DNA from: a virus
Strand: one strand, 5' to 3'
Virus record (IMG/VR): IMGVR_UViG_3300021505_000001
Location: 1-64,000 of that record
Length of the DNA stretch: 64,000 bases
In this document: positions 17,008-26,800 of the stretch, piece after piece
Numbering within the stretch: the stretch's first letter is position 1
Layout of the letters: each line of letters starts with the position of its first letter
Notes under the pieces: generated by a model
Database searches by the model: none
The model's input: only the letters and a program-made list of their open reading frames with translations
Told to the model about the DNA's origin: nothing
Position numbers and translations under genes: made by a program

Positions 17008-17259
17008 ATGAGTGATATGAAAAAGCTTATGCAGTTAAAAAATTTGGTAGATTCTCTTGAAAAAGAATTTTCGCAACTTGTCGGTAGCCGTAATGAAATT
17101 TTGTCTCAAATTAAAGAAGAATTTGATATTGATAATATCAGAGACTTACGAGATAAACAAGGTGAATTGATAGAAAAGCGAGATTCTCTTCAAAAAGAAC
17201 TTTCAGAAAAACTGAATGGTATAGAAGAAAAATTAAATAATATGGGTGTTTCGTTATGA
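17008..17259 (+). CDS. Small coiled-coil protein between SbcD and SbcC-C
   Basis: An 83-residue protein that is almost entirely heptad-like (LVDSLEKEFSQL, LIEKRDSLQKEL), so a coiled coil. It overlaps the next gene by 4 bases (ATGA). Because the downstream ATPase half lacks most of the returning coiled-coil arm of Rad50, this peptide might supply or mimic part of that arm. That role is inference; nothing in the sequence proves it. Confidence 0.65.
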   Translation: MSDMKKLMQLKNLVDSLEKEFSQLVGSRNEILSQIKEEFDIDNIRDLRDKQGELIEKRDSLQKELSEKLNGIEEKLNNMGVSL

Positions 17260-17870
17260 TAGATATTAGTCGATTGAGAGAAGCTTATGATAAGGAAGTA
17301 GCTAAAAGAGACTTTCTGTTGGATAGAAAGAAATTGATTGAGAATGATTTATCAGTTTGTAGAAAAGATTTACAGGGCGCTATTGGTGCAGTTGAACATA
17401 TACAGAAAGTTTCTAAGCTTACGATGGAGGAAATTAAGCATAAAGTAAGTGATTTAGTTTCTATTGCTTTTGAGACTATATTTCCTAATCCTTATAAATT
17501 TGAAATAGATTTTGTTTCAAAGCGAAATAAAACGGAATGCGATCTTTACGTTGTACGTCCGAATGGTACTAAAATACATCCACTTGATGGTAGTGGTGGG
17601 GGTATAGCTGATGTTTGTGGTTTTGCATTAAGAGTGACTTATTGGACTTTAAGAAATGATTTACGAAATATTTTTATACTTGATGAAACTTTCAAATTTG
17701 TTTCAGAGGAATATAGAAGTTTTTGTGCCGAATTTCTTAAGAAAGTTAGTTATGAACTGGGAGTACAAATAATTATGGTTTCTCATCTACAGGAAATAAT
17801 GTATAAAGCTGATACAGTGTATAAACTCACTAATGATGGAGTTAAAGCATCTATATCAAGGATGAATTGA
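17256..17870 (+). CDS. C-terminal half of SbcC/Rad50-type ATPase (gp46-like)
   Basis: A 204-residue protein carrying only the C-terminal ABC half-site: ABC signature region PLDGSGGGIADV (109-120), Walker B FILDE (140-144), and the H-loop VSHLQ (175-179). A short coil precedes it (1-65). There is no Walker A and no zinc hook. The complementary half, with Walker A and a terminal CPLC hook, is encoded at 51213-52304. Together with SbcD (16042) the halves would make one SbcCD-type complex. It starts in an ATGA overlap with the coiled-coil gene. Confidence 0.85.
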   Translation: MIDISRLREAYDKEVAKRDFLLDRKKLIENDLSVCRKDLQGAIGAVEHIQKVSKLTMEEIKHKVSDLVSIAFETIFPNPYKFEIDFVSKRNKTECDLYVVRPNGTKIHPLDGSGGGIADVCGFALRVTYWTLRNDLRNIFILDETFKFVSEEYRSFCAEFLKKVSYELGVQIIMVSHLQEIMYKADTVYKLTNDGVKASISRMN

Positions 17871-17871
17871 T

Positions 17872-19041
17872 ATGTTTTTAGATAATAATTGTGTAATAGA
17901 TAATCTTAATAAGTTAATCGATAAACCAAAACTTCTTTATGAGTATTCACGTTTTGTCTGTGGTAAAGAGATAGATTCAAAATATTTGATGAAGCTAAAA
18001 CTTCTTGGTATATGCTTTGATACATGTAAATACAAACGTTTGAAGCGAAATAAGCGTAAGTTACAACTCAGTGGGGGCATCTATTCAAAGTCTGAGCAAA
18101 GTGTTGTTGATCAGAAGCCTTCTAACAATAAAGCTAAAAAACCCCAAAAATATGCTGATATTTTTGAATCTTCTCAAGAAGAAGTAAAAGAGGTTATACT
18201 TTATTGGAAATCTAAAAGTAACTTACGAGATATAGTTATTACTCGGAGGACAAATATTTTAGTCTCAACAATAAATCATCTTACGTCTAAATTGAAAAGG
18301 TTTAGTGTGGATGATTTTAAGAAGGCTATAGATGTTTATTCTAAGTTTATTGACATGTGTCCGTCTCATTTTGTAAATTTTGTTGGCTTTCGTGTTTCCT
18401 TGTTAGAATTTATATCCTATAAAAATGAAACTCGAAAAAGAATGAGTGAAAAGAATCCCTTTAAAGGGGTGAGTTCTTTATTTATTGTGTGTCTTAAAGG
18501 ATTGCCTTATATGCTTTCTAATTACATGGGATTTAATTTGACTTCCAATGTTTCTGAATATTTTGATACTATTGTTTCTGTTATTGGGATACACTATATA
18601 GTATTGTTTAAAAGAGACTCAATCCCTAATCAAATTCGATTGTCTTTAACTATGAAATATTCTGATGTATATAAATTCTGTGATTCTATAAATTATGTTG
18701 ATTTTAATTTGTATGTGGATACAGATGATTATTCTTTGATATTCAAAATATTTAATATGATGTTTAATACTATAGATATTGACATCACTGATACCATAGA
18801 TGTATATCGTTATGTCAGGTCCTTATTTGTAGCAGCAGGTTTTAATTCCCCTGCAACTGATAAACCTTTACCATTTATTTTTTCTGCCATAACAAGAAAT
18901 ACTTGGAAAAAATTACTTCAAAATGAATTTTCACGTCGTTCGTTTAAAACTTCTTTACAAGATAAAATTGTTGAAGATATAGATATATCAGATACAATAA
19001 CAAATTTAAAAGTGGAGATACCAACTCTAAATGTTACTTAG
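17872..19041 (+). CDS. Hypothetical protein in replication operon
   Basis: A 389-residue protein not recognised. Residues ~55-95 are basic and disordered in appearance (RNKRKLQ, KKPQKY); the remainder is mixed alpha/beta with aromatic-rich segments. No catalytic motif, signal peptide or membrane helix. It begins 1 base after the SbcC half and overlaps the RecB-like nuclease gene by 11 bases, so it is part of the replication operon. A helicase-loader or recombination accessory role would fit the place but is unsupported. Confidence 0.75.
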   Translation: MFLDNNCVIDNLNKLIDKPKLLYEYSRFVCGKEIDSKYLMKLKLLGICFDTCKYKRLKRNKRKLQLSGGIYSKSEQSVVDQKPSNNKAKKPQKYADIFESSQEEVKEVILYWKSKSNLRDIVITRRTNILVSTINHLTSKLKRFSVDDFKKAIDVYSKFIDMCPSHFVNFVGFRVSLLEFISYKNETRKRMSEKNPFKGVSSLFIVCLKGLPYMLSNYMGFNLTSNVSEYFDTIVSVIGIHYIVLFKRDSIPNQIRLSLTMKYSDVYKFCDSINYVDFNLYVDTDDYSLIFKIFNMMFNTIDIDITDTIDVYRYVRSLFVAAGFNSPATDKPLPFIFSAITRNTWKKLLQNEFSRRSFKTSLQDKIVEDIDISDTITNLKVEIPTLNVT

Positions 19042-19954
19042 TTATTCTACACTCAGAGATTTTTCATGTCCTTTGAGGTTTGTCTTTTCAAGGCAAAACT
19101 CCAATATAAACAAGATAAAATCTTTTATAGGAGTTATTGTCCATAATCTTTATTATAGAGCTTTATCTAATCGTAAAACGTCTTTTGAGTTTTTCGATAA
19201 AGAATATCTACATAATATGATTATGGATTGGGAACATCCACCAATAAATCTTACCGAACTTTTTTATGCAGTTAAAAAACACTTACATTCAGAATTCCTT
19301 CAAAATTTGGAATGTTATTTTGATTCTAAAATTGAGTTAGAAACAGTTTTTGGAATATGTATTGAAGATTTAATTTCTGTAGTAGAAGCAGATTCTTGGT
19401 TGTTTATCAAACCTGATATTTTAATAACTACTGATGATGAAATCATAATATATGATATAAAGACTTCTAAAACAATGTCCCCTGATATAAATCAGTTATA
19501 TTTTTATCTTTGGGTGGTTGGTAAATTTAAAGAAGTTAAAAGTTCAACAAAAACAAGGGGTTATATATACAATACATTTTTTAATAGTGTTAAACCCTTA
19601 ATATTTTCGAATTTTAATAATATTGAATGTATTATTAAAAGAAGATGTGCTTCTATACATAAAGTTTACTCTTCTGTTGACATAAAGCATATTTTATATG
19701 TACCTTCTATGATACATGAAAAGCTTATGTCTTTGAGATCGAATGATAGTATATCATTAAATAATCTGGTTAAGAATCTTCCATTTAATACTTGTGAAAC
19801 TTGTTATTACCGTTATTTATGTCCAGTCAATCGAAATCCAAAAGACTTTGATATATTTGAATTTCCAATAGATGAAAAGGTAATACATGTTAAAGCATAT
19901 AATATTAATTATACGGAAAGATATTTAGGAATAGAGTTATCTGGTAGAAACTAA
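19031..19954 (+). CDS. RecB/Cas4-like PD-(D/E)XK nuclease with four-Cys cluster
   Basis: A 307-residue exonuclease-like protein. The PD-(D/E)XK core is KPDILI (D129) and IIYDIKTSK (D142, K144), followed by the QLYFYLWV helix (Q155, Y157). Cys13 near the N terminus and Cys255, Cys258 and Cys264 near the C terminus match the iron-sulfur arrangement of AddB, Dna2 and Cas4. Such enzymes degrade or trim DNA ends. It lies immediately before the primase (1-base overlap), so replication or recombination is likelier than CRISPR adaptation; no CRISPR array is present. Confidence 0.8.
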   Translation: MLLSYSTLRDFSCPLRFVFSRQNSNINKIKSFIGVIVHNLYYRALSNRKTSFEFFDKEYLHNMIMDWEHPPINLTELFYAVKKHLHSEFLQNLECYFDSKIELETVFGICIEDLISVVEADSWLFIKPDILITTDDEIIIYDIKTSKTMSPDINQLYFYLWVVGKFKEVKSSTKTRGYIYNTFFNSVKPLIFSNFNNIECIIKRRCASIHKVYSSVDIKHILYVPSMIHEKLMSLRSNDSISLNNLVKNLPFNTCETCYYRYLCPVNRNPKDFDIFEFPIDEKVIHVKAYNINYTERYLGIELSGRN

Positions 19955-20874
19955 TGATAAATTTGCTTATTGAGTCTTTTGATATAATAGCTTTTTTTGA
20001 AAATAGAGGTATTTCTTATTTTACAGAGGATACTAATTGTAGTGATGGTTGGGTAAATATCCAATGTCCTTTCTGTGATGATCATAGTAATCATCTGGGT
20101 ATAGCTATAGATACTAAAAAAGTTCATTGTTGGAGATGTGGGAAGCATTCACTTTTTGATTTAATTAAGGAAATCGATGGTATTTATAGCTCTCATCATG
20201 TTTATCGTGTATTAAAAGAATTCAAAGGTGATATTAATGATATTATTGTAAAGTCTACAGTTAAAGAAAATAAACTAGCTTCCACCTTTAATTTTCCTAA
20301 AGAGTTTAGTAAAAAATTCCCTCCAATTGCTATTGATTATTTAAAATCAAGAAATTTTGTACCAGTTGAATATTATATTAACAAGTATGATTTGTATTGG
20401 GGTGGGAGTATAGTAGGTAATTTTAAGTATAGGATTATCTTTCCTGTTAAGGTTAACGGAAGTATAGTTAGCTTTGTTGGAAGGGATGTAACAGATATTT
20501 TAGAACCGAGATATAAGAATTGTCCAAAGGTATTATCTACTATTGCAATAGAAAATACATTTTTTAATGTGGATAATTGTTTTGGAAATAAAGTCATTCT
20601 TGTAGAAGGTCCTTTTGATGTAATGAGAATAGGAGATGGTTGTATTGGTTCTTTTGGAATCCAATTAAGTGATTCACAGATTAAATTTTTATCTTCTAAT
20701 TATGATGAGGTTACAATTGTATTTGATTCAGATGCTATTGAAGTTGCTAAATTTGTTGCAAATCAGATTGGTCCTTTTTTAAATAAAGTTAGAGTTATAC
20801 ATCTTGAGAAAGGATTTGATCCAGCTACACTTCCTGATGAAGATATTAACATTCTTAGGAGAAAATTTTTGTGA
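19954..20874 (+). CDS. DnaG-type primase
   Basis: A 306-residue primase that makes RNA primers. The N-terminal zinc ribbon has C38, C41, C59 and C62 (QCPFC ... HCWRC). The Toprim domain shows VILVEGPFDVMR (~210-222) and the metal-binding VFDSDA (~250). It lacks the C-terminal helicase-binding domain seen in cellular DnaG and is similar in size to T4 gp61. It overlaps the neighbours by 1 and 4 bases within the replication operon. Confidence 0.9.
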   Translation: MINLLIESFDIIAFFENRGISYFTEDTNCSDGWVNIQCPFCDDHSNHLGIAIDTKKVHCWRCGKHSLFDLIKEIDGIYSSHHVYRVLKEFKGDINDIIVKSTVKENKLASTFNFPKEFSKKFPPIAIDYLKSRNFVPVEYYINKYDLYWGGSIVGNFKYRIIFPVKVNGSIVSFVGRDVTDILEPRYKNCPKVLSTIAIENTFFNVDNCFGNKVILVEGPFDVMRIGDGCIGSFGIQLSDSQIKFLSSNYDEVTIVFDSDAIEVAKFVANQIGPFLNKVRVIHLEKGFDPATLPDEDINILRRKFL

Positions 20875-21215
20875 AAAGAAAAAATAAACGTAAAAAAGTT
20901 AAGAAAAAACAAATAGTTAAAGGAAATTGTTCATATTGTAAAATGTGGACTTCAGCAAAACGAAGAAAAAAAATGGGTGACGGTACAACTCAGATGAGGT
21001 ATTGTATAGTTGTAGATGATTGGGTTACGGCAAGGAAAAGTTGTGAAAATTTTACTTTAACAGATTTTGTTTTTTGTCCATTGATACAAGGTCGTAGGCA
21101 TCATTATGTTTGTTTAAAACTTGCTAATAATAAAGATTGTAAAAAATGTCAGACAGGTAAAATAGTCAGATTTTATAGACCCTTAAAGAGATTCGCAAGG
21201 AAAAAGGGAGTTTAA
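20871..21215 (+). CDS. Small Cys-rich, very basic protein
   Basis: A 114-residue protein starting at GTG in a GTGA overlap with the primase gene. The first 20 residues are nearly all Lys/Arg/Asn. Cys pairs occur as CSYC, KSC, FCP, VC and CKKC, suggesting one or two zinc sites. It is probably a nucleic-acid-binding protein, perhaps an accessory to primase or helicase by position. No family recognised. Confidence 0.65.
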   Translation: MKRKNKRKKVKKKQIVKGNCSYCKMWTSAKRRKKMGDGTTQMRYCIVVDDWVTARKSCENFTLTDFVFCPLIQGRRHHYVCLKLANNKDCKKCQTGKIVRFYRPLKRFARKKGV

Positions 21216-21223
21216 TTTTATAA

Positions 21224-22867
21224 ATGGGAGCTATAGTTGAGGTTGAAGAAAATTTAAACTATAGGTTTGAAGAAGATATACTGCTGGCAACAATTATATC
21301 AGAAAGCTATTTGAAAGTATTGCGTTCAATTTTTAAACCTGAGTATATCACTAATTCTCTTATACGGGATGCTATTAAATGGTGTATTAATTATTTTGAG
21401 AAATATGGAAAATCTCCTAAGTCAGATATCAAACAATTTCTTGATATTGGAATAGTTAAAGGTAAACTTAGTATAGAAGATGAAAATTTACTAAAGAAAT
21501 TATTATCCCGTCTTAGTAGAGAGATTGAACATGTTAGTAGTTTTAATACTCAAAATTATATAAATCATACAAAGCATTATTTTGGGCGTAGAGATTTAGA
21601 GATTCGAATATCAGAAGCCAATTATCTTCTACAAAAAGATGATATTGAAAGAGCCAATATAATTCTTAAGGAAAATAAGAATATAACAGAATTAAGTGGG
21701 CGTGCTTCTAAAATATTTACAACTAATATAATTGATGCCACTTTATCAGAAGAAGCTTTACAATCAGTATTAGTACTTCCTGGAGAGTTGGGTAGATTAT
21801 TTGGGGCAATAAGAAGAGGATGGCTTGTTGCTTTTCTTGCTCCACCAAAGGTTGGAAAGTCTACAGCTTTATTGGAATTGGTTTTTCTTGCTGTAAATAA
21901 TTTCAAAAAAGTTCTTTATATTAACCTTGAAATGGATGAAATAACTTGTAATTTACGTTTTTATCGGCGTTTTCTTGGTTTACCTACACCTGCTGATTTT
22001 TATGATAAAGATGTTTATCCTGTTATTGTTCCTCAATTTGATTGCCTTCATAATCAATCAGGTGCATGTTTTCATAGTGGACGTGAGGGAGGTGCTTCTA
22101 TAGCTGATAGTATTGAAAGAAAAATTCCATATAAGCCTTGTAAATATTGTTTTGTTAATAAAGATGATCAATGGGATGAAGAACCACCAATAATAACTTC
22201 TTTTCCAGTAAAGCAAAATTTCAGTTTATCTGATTTTGTAGGTAATTACAATGATTTAAAGGATGGTATCCGTAAATATAAAGAAAAATATAAACATAAA
22301 TTACAGAGTATAACTCGACACTTAACGACATATTTAAGGGTTGCAACATATCCTTCTTTTGTGGCTACAATAGATGATATTCGTGCTGAAATAGAACTTC
22401 TTGATTTGGAAGAGGGGTTTAAACCAGATATTATAATAATTGATTATGCTGATATTCTCTTTAATAAAACTAATGATAGGCATGGACTTGATAAAATATG
22501 GAAGGAAATGAAAGCGTTATCAGGTGAAATGTCCAGTTTAGTTGTTTCGGCTTCACAAACTAATCGTCCTGCTCTTAATAAAATTCTTAGAGGACAGGAG
22601 GATGTTGCAGAAGAATTTAAAAAAATGGGACATGTGGATATGTTTATTGGTTTATCACAGTTGCCATTTGAGAAAGAACATGGTTTAATGCGTTGGAATA
22701 CTGTGGCACATAGACATCGTGATTGTGTTCCAACAAAACAAGTATATGTTACAACATGTAATAGTTTAAATATAGGTTTACTTGATACTGTTTTGTGTAA
22801 TAAAGCAACTCTTAAAAGGGTGGCTACAAAAATGCGTGAAATAGATAATTTAAACAGAAGAAAATAG
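21224..22867 (+). CDS. Replicative DnaB-type helicase
   Basis: A 547-residue hexameric helicase that unwinds DNA ahead of the fork. An N-terminal helical domain is followed by the RecA-like motor: Walker A APPKVGKST (206-214), H1a NLEMDE (~234), Walker B DIIIIDYADIL (~400-410) and the SASQTNR element (~440). An insertion between H1a and Walker B carries C274, C282, C306 and C309 (QFDC ... CKYC), a probable zinc module not usual in DnaB/gp41. It is followed by clamp and polymerase. Start ATG 21224 with GGGAG. Confidence 0.88.
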   Translation: MGAIVEVEENLNYRFEEDILLATIISESYLKVLRSIFKPEYITNSLIRDAIKWCINYFEKYGKSPKSDIKQFLDIGIVKGKLSIEDENLLKKLLSRLSREIEHVSSFNTQNYINHTKHYFGRRDLEIRISEANYLLQKDDIERANIILKENKNITELSGRASKIFTTNIIDATLSEEALQSVLVLPGELGRLFGAIRRGWLVAFLAPPKVGKSTALLELVFLAVNNFKKVLYINLEMDEITCNLRFYRRFLGLPTPADFYDKDVYPVIVPQFDCLHNQSGACFHSGREGGASIADSIERKIPYKPCKYCFVNKDDQWDEEPPIITSFPVKQNFSLSDFVGNYNDLKDGIRKYKEKYKHKLQSITRHLTTYLRVATYPSFVATIDDIRAEIELLDLEEGFKPDIIIIDYADILFNKTNDRHGLDKIWKEMKALSGEMSSLVVSASQTNRPALNKILRGQEDVAEEFKKMGHVDMFIGLSQLPFEKEHGLMRWNTVAHRHRDCVPTKQVYVTTCNSLNIGLLDTVLCNKATLKRVATKMREIDNLNRRK

Positions 22868-22881
22868 CAGGAGGATATCTA

Positions 22882-23880
22882 ATGAAAGTAAGTACAAAAG
22901 AATTTAAGGAAGTATTGACAAAACTTAGTCCCGCCTTTAGTAAAGCTGATATAGATATATTTAGTTATATTACATTTGATAAAAAAAATATTGTATCCTA
23001 CAATGATAAAGTATGTGTTATACATCCATTTCAGACAGAAATAGAATGTTCTGTAAAGGCATCTCCTCTTTTTGACATTATTAAAGGTTTAAATGATCAG
23101 GAAATAGAAGTTGAAATTAAAGATTCTAAATTATTTCTTAGTGGGGAAGATATTAAGGCTGAATTATCTCTTGGGGATAATACTATCAATGAATATATAC
23201 AGAATATTTCTGAGATAGATAAAGAATGGAAACCTGTTCCAGATGATTTTCTTTATGGTATTAAATTATGTTCTTTTTCAGTTTCGAAGGATATAGCACG
23301 TCCATTTTTGATGGGAATACATGTAAATAAATCAACTATTTGCAGTTCTGATAACTATCGTATTTCCCGTTATAAATTATCCTTTCCAATTGAAGATTCC
23401 TTTTTGATACCAGGTGTTACAGCCAAAGAGCTTTTAAAATTTTCGATAAAGGAATATGCACTTCATTTACCATGGGTAATATTTAAGACAAATGATGGAG
23501 TTGAATTTTATGTTAAACTTTTGATGGTAGAATTTCCTGATGTGGAGAAGTTTTTTGATAGTATGGATGGATACGTATTAAAAGCTCCTGAGAAACTTAA
23601 ACCTATTGTAGATTCACTCTCACCTTTTCCAGAAGGGGATATGCCAATAGAAAGAAAAATAACACTTTATTTTGATGGTAAAAAACTCAATTGTGAAGCC
23701 TTTTCACAGGGTGTTTATGTAAAGAGATGGATAGAAGGTGTTGAAACTGAAGATGAGCTGAAGATACAAATGAGTATTGATTTTTTAAGGGCTATCCTTT
23801 CTCAAGCAACTGAAATGATTGTTAGTAAAGATAAAGTAATGTTTAAAAAAGAAAATTTTGAGCATCTTATGACTATATAG
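22882..23880 (+). CDS. DNA sliding clamp (DnaN/gp45-like)
   Basis: A 332-residue protein with the repeated beta-alpha-beta layout of a processivity clamp, including IRPFLMGIHV-like text (DIARPFLMGIHVNKS), CSSDNYRISRYKL and the C-terminal QMSIDFLRAIL segment, typical of the third DnaN domain. It is shorter than bacterial DnaN (~366) but longer than T4 gp45 (228). It tethers the polymerase encoded immediately downstream (12-base gap). Start ATG 22882 with AGGAGG. Confidence 0.82.
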   Translation: MKVSTKEFKEVLTKLSPAFSKADIDIFSYITFDKKNIVSYNDKVCVIHPFQTEIECSVKASPLFDIIKGLNDQEIEVEIKDSKLFLSGEDIKAELSLGDNTINEYIQNISEIDKEWKPVPDDFLYGIKLCSFSVSKDIARPFLMGIHVNKSTICSSDNYRISRYKLSFPIEDSFLIPGVTAKELLKFSIKEYALHLPWVIFKTNDGVEFYVKLLMVEFPDVEKFFDSMDGYVLKAPEKLKPIVDSLSPFPEGDMPIERKITLYFDGKKLNCEAFSQGVYVKRWIEGVETEDELKIQMSIDFLRAILSQATEMIVSKDKVMFKKENFEHLMTI

Positions 23881-23892
23881 GAGAGTTCCCTT

Positions 23893-26800
23893 ATGGAAGG
23901 TTTCTTTTTTGATGATTCTGTACCTGTAAATAAAAATTTACAGTTGTCAAATAAAAGAAGAGAAAGAGCTTTAATGTTTCCTGAGTTGTTGTGTGAGGAA
24001 TGTTCTCTTTATAAAAGATGTAATTCCCCCAAAATGGAATATACAGGGGAAGGTAGATTAAAATGTTTAATAATTGCTGAGGCTCCAGGTGAAAAAGAAG
24101 ATGCTTTAGGAAAACAACTAGTTGGAAAAGCAGGAAATTTACTACGTCTCCGTTTAAAAATACTTGGTTTAGATTTAGACAAGGATTTTTGGAAGATTAA
24201 TGCTGTAAATTGTCATATTCCATTTAATCGAAAGCCAAAAGATAAAGAAATTAACTGCTGTTGGAATTATCTTGTTGAAAAAACAATTAAAAAGTTAAAA
24301 CCAAAGGTAATTTGGCTTTTTGGAGAAGTTGCAGCTAATTCTTATTTTAAGAATAGATTTGGTCTTGAAAAAAGATCAATTTCAAAATGGAGGCGTTGGT
24401 GTATACCTGACTATGAGTTGGGTTGCTGGGTTATTCCTTTATTTCATCCCTCTTATATCCTTAGAAATCAACACGATGTTCTTCTTAGTAAAATTTTTGA
24501 TAGAGATTTGGTATTTGCTAAATCTTGTTTTTCTAAAGAAGCTCCTGTAAAGCTTGGTATAGATTTTATAGATTCTAAGATAAAAAAGGTAGTTTCATTT
24601 CGGGAGGTTGTTTCTCTTTTAAGAGAGACAATGAAAAAAGATATAATAGCTTTTGACTATGAAACTTCAGGACTAAAACCTTACCATCCAGAACACCGTA
24701 TATGGTCTATATCTGTAGCTTGGGATAATGATTTTGCTTTTGCTATACCCTATCAATATACTGGTCATTTTGGGGAAAAAGAACAGTTAAAAATAAAAAG
24801 TTTATGGAGTAGAATTTTAGAAAATCCAAACATAAAAAAGATAGCTCATAATTTGAAATATGAAGATCATTGGTCATCTGTTTTCTTTACTGATGTAAAG
24901 GGATGGTATTGGGATACAATGGTTAATTCTCATATCCTTGATAATAGAGGAGGTATATCCAGTCTTAAATTTCAAACATTTATTCGGTATGGAATTGTTG
25001 GATATGAAACAGAAGTAAAAAAATATATGACTCCATTGAAAGGAAGTGTTCGGAATAGACTTGATGAATTTCCACTTAGAAGCTTACTTAAATATAATGC
25101 TCAAGATTCTTTGTTTACGATGTGGATTTATAATGATCAGGCTAAAATTTTGAACAGAGATAAAGACAGTCGTAAAAAAGCTCGATTATTTTTTCATAAA
25201 GGAATATTAGCATTATCTCAAGCTGAGAAGCAAGGGTGGTGTGTTGATGTAGATTATTATAATAAGAAAAACAAAGAGCTTGAAGATAGGTTAGTAACAC
25301 TTGAAAGTGAACTATTAAACCATAAAGCCTCAAAAGAATTTAAAAAAAGATTTAGAAGGGAACCGAAAATACGTTCAACAAGAGACCTGCCAACTATATT
25401 ATATGATATATTGAATCTTACAACAAATAAATTAACAGCTACAGGTGCTAAGTCTGTAGATAAGACGGTAATTCAAGAGTTTGCTAATCAAGGAAATTCT
25501 TTTTGTGAAAAATTGCTTGAATACCGTATGATTGATAAAGCTAAGAATACTTATCTTCATCAGTTTAAAATAGAGGTTTCCTTTGATAATAAAATTCATC
25601 CTGTATATAATTTACATATTCCAAAGACATATCGTTCCTCTTGTTCTAATCCAAACGCTCAAAATCTTCCAATCAGAATAGATTTAGTTAAAAAGATAGT
25701 CAGAGGTGGCATTATTCCAAGTCCAGGGCATAAAATTCTTGAAGGGGATTTTGGGTCTTTGGAAGTACGTATTGGGGCATGTATTCATAAAGACCCTAAT
25801 ATGATTAGATATATTCTTGAATCTGGTACAGATATGCATCGTGATACAGCTTGTGATATATGGATGCTAAAACCAGAGAATGTATCTAAAAAAATACGTT
25901 TCTTTGCTAAAAACTGTTGGGTATTCCCACAGTTTTATGGGGATTGGTATAAATCTTGTGCTTATAATTTATGGGAAAATTGTCTTGACCTTAAGACAGA
26001 AGATGGTGTTCCATTAAAAGAACATTTAAAAACATGTAAAGTTAGTGTAAGAGACCCAGTAACAGGAGTTGTTATTGAAAGACCAATGACAACTTATGAT
26101 GTTTTTGAGGAACACTGTCATCATGTTGAAAATATTTTTTGGAAAGAAAGATTTAAAATTTATGATAAATGGAAAACAGAAATCACTGAATTCTACCGAG
26201 ATCATGGATATATAGAGACACCTTTCGGATTTAGGTTAACAAGTCCTATGTCCAAAAAAGAATGTAGTAATTATCCGGTGCAGGGATGTTTGCAAGGACA
26301 TTGTAAAGTTTTAACAAGTAAAGGGGAGTATCGTATTGATTCACTTGTTAATAAAGTTGTTAAGGTATGGACAGGTTTTGAGTGGAAACCGGCAATAGGT
26401 GTTAATAGAGGTAAATGCCGTTTAGCAACTGTTACATTAGAATCAGGATTGAAATTAGATTGTGATATTAGACACGAGTTTAAAGATGTTCATTTGGAAT
26501 GGGTAAAATTTGAAGATTTAAAAGTAGGGGATTATATAGCACTTCCTAATTTTAAGTTTCATAATCCCTTTCCATATAAAAAAACACCTTATAAGTTTGG
26601 AATTAATGATCAAATATTACCTACAGACTTATATTTAAATAAACAGAATCTTTTACATAAGATTTATAATTGTTGCAAATTTCCCGTTGAAATTGTAAAA
26701 TATGGAATAAAGAATATTTTTAATTCTTTGTTAAGAAATAGTATATCTCATACGTTATTTGATAAGAGTGAGGCTGAATATATTTGTACACGATTTTATT

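Noticed and set aside
19031-19954. Cas4 as part of a CRISPR system
   Set aside because: The fold and Cys pattern fit Cas4/AddB/Dna2 alike, but no cas1, cas2 or array is present; replication context favours a phage recombination nuclease.
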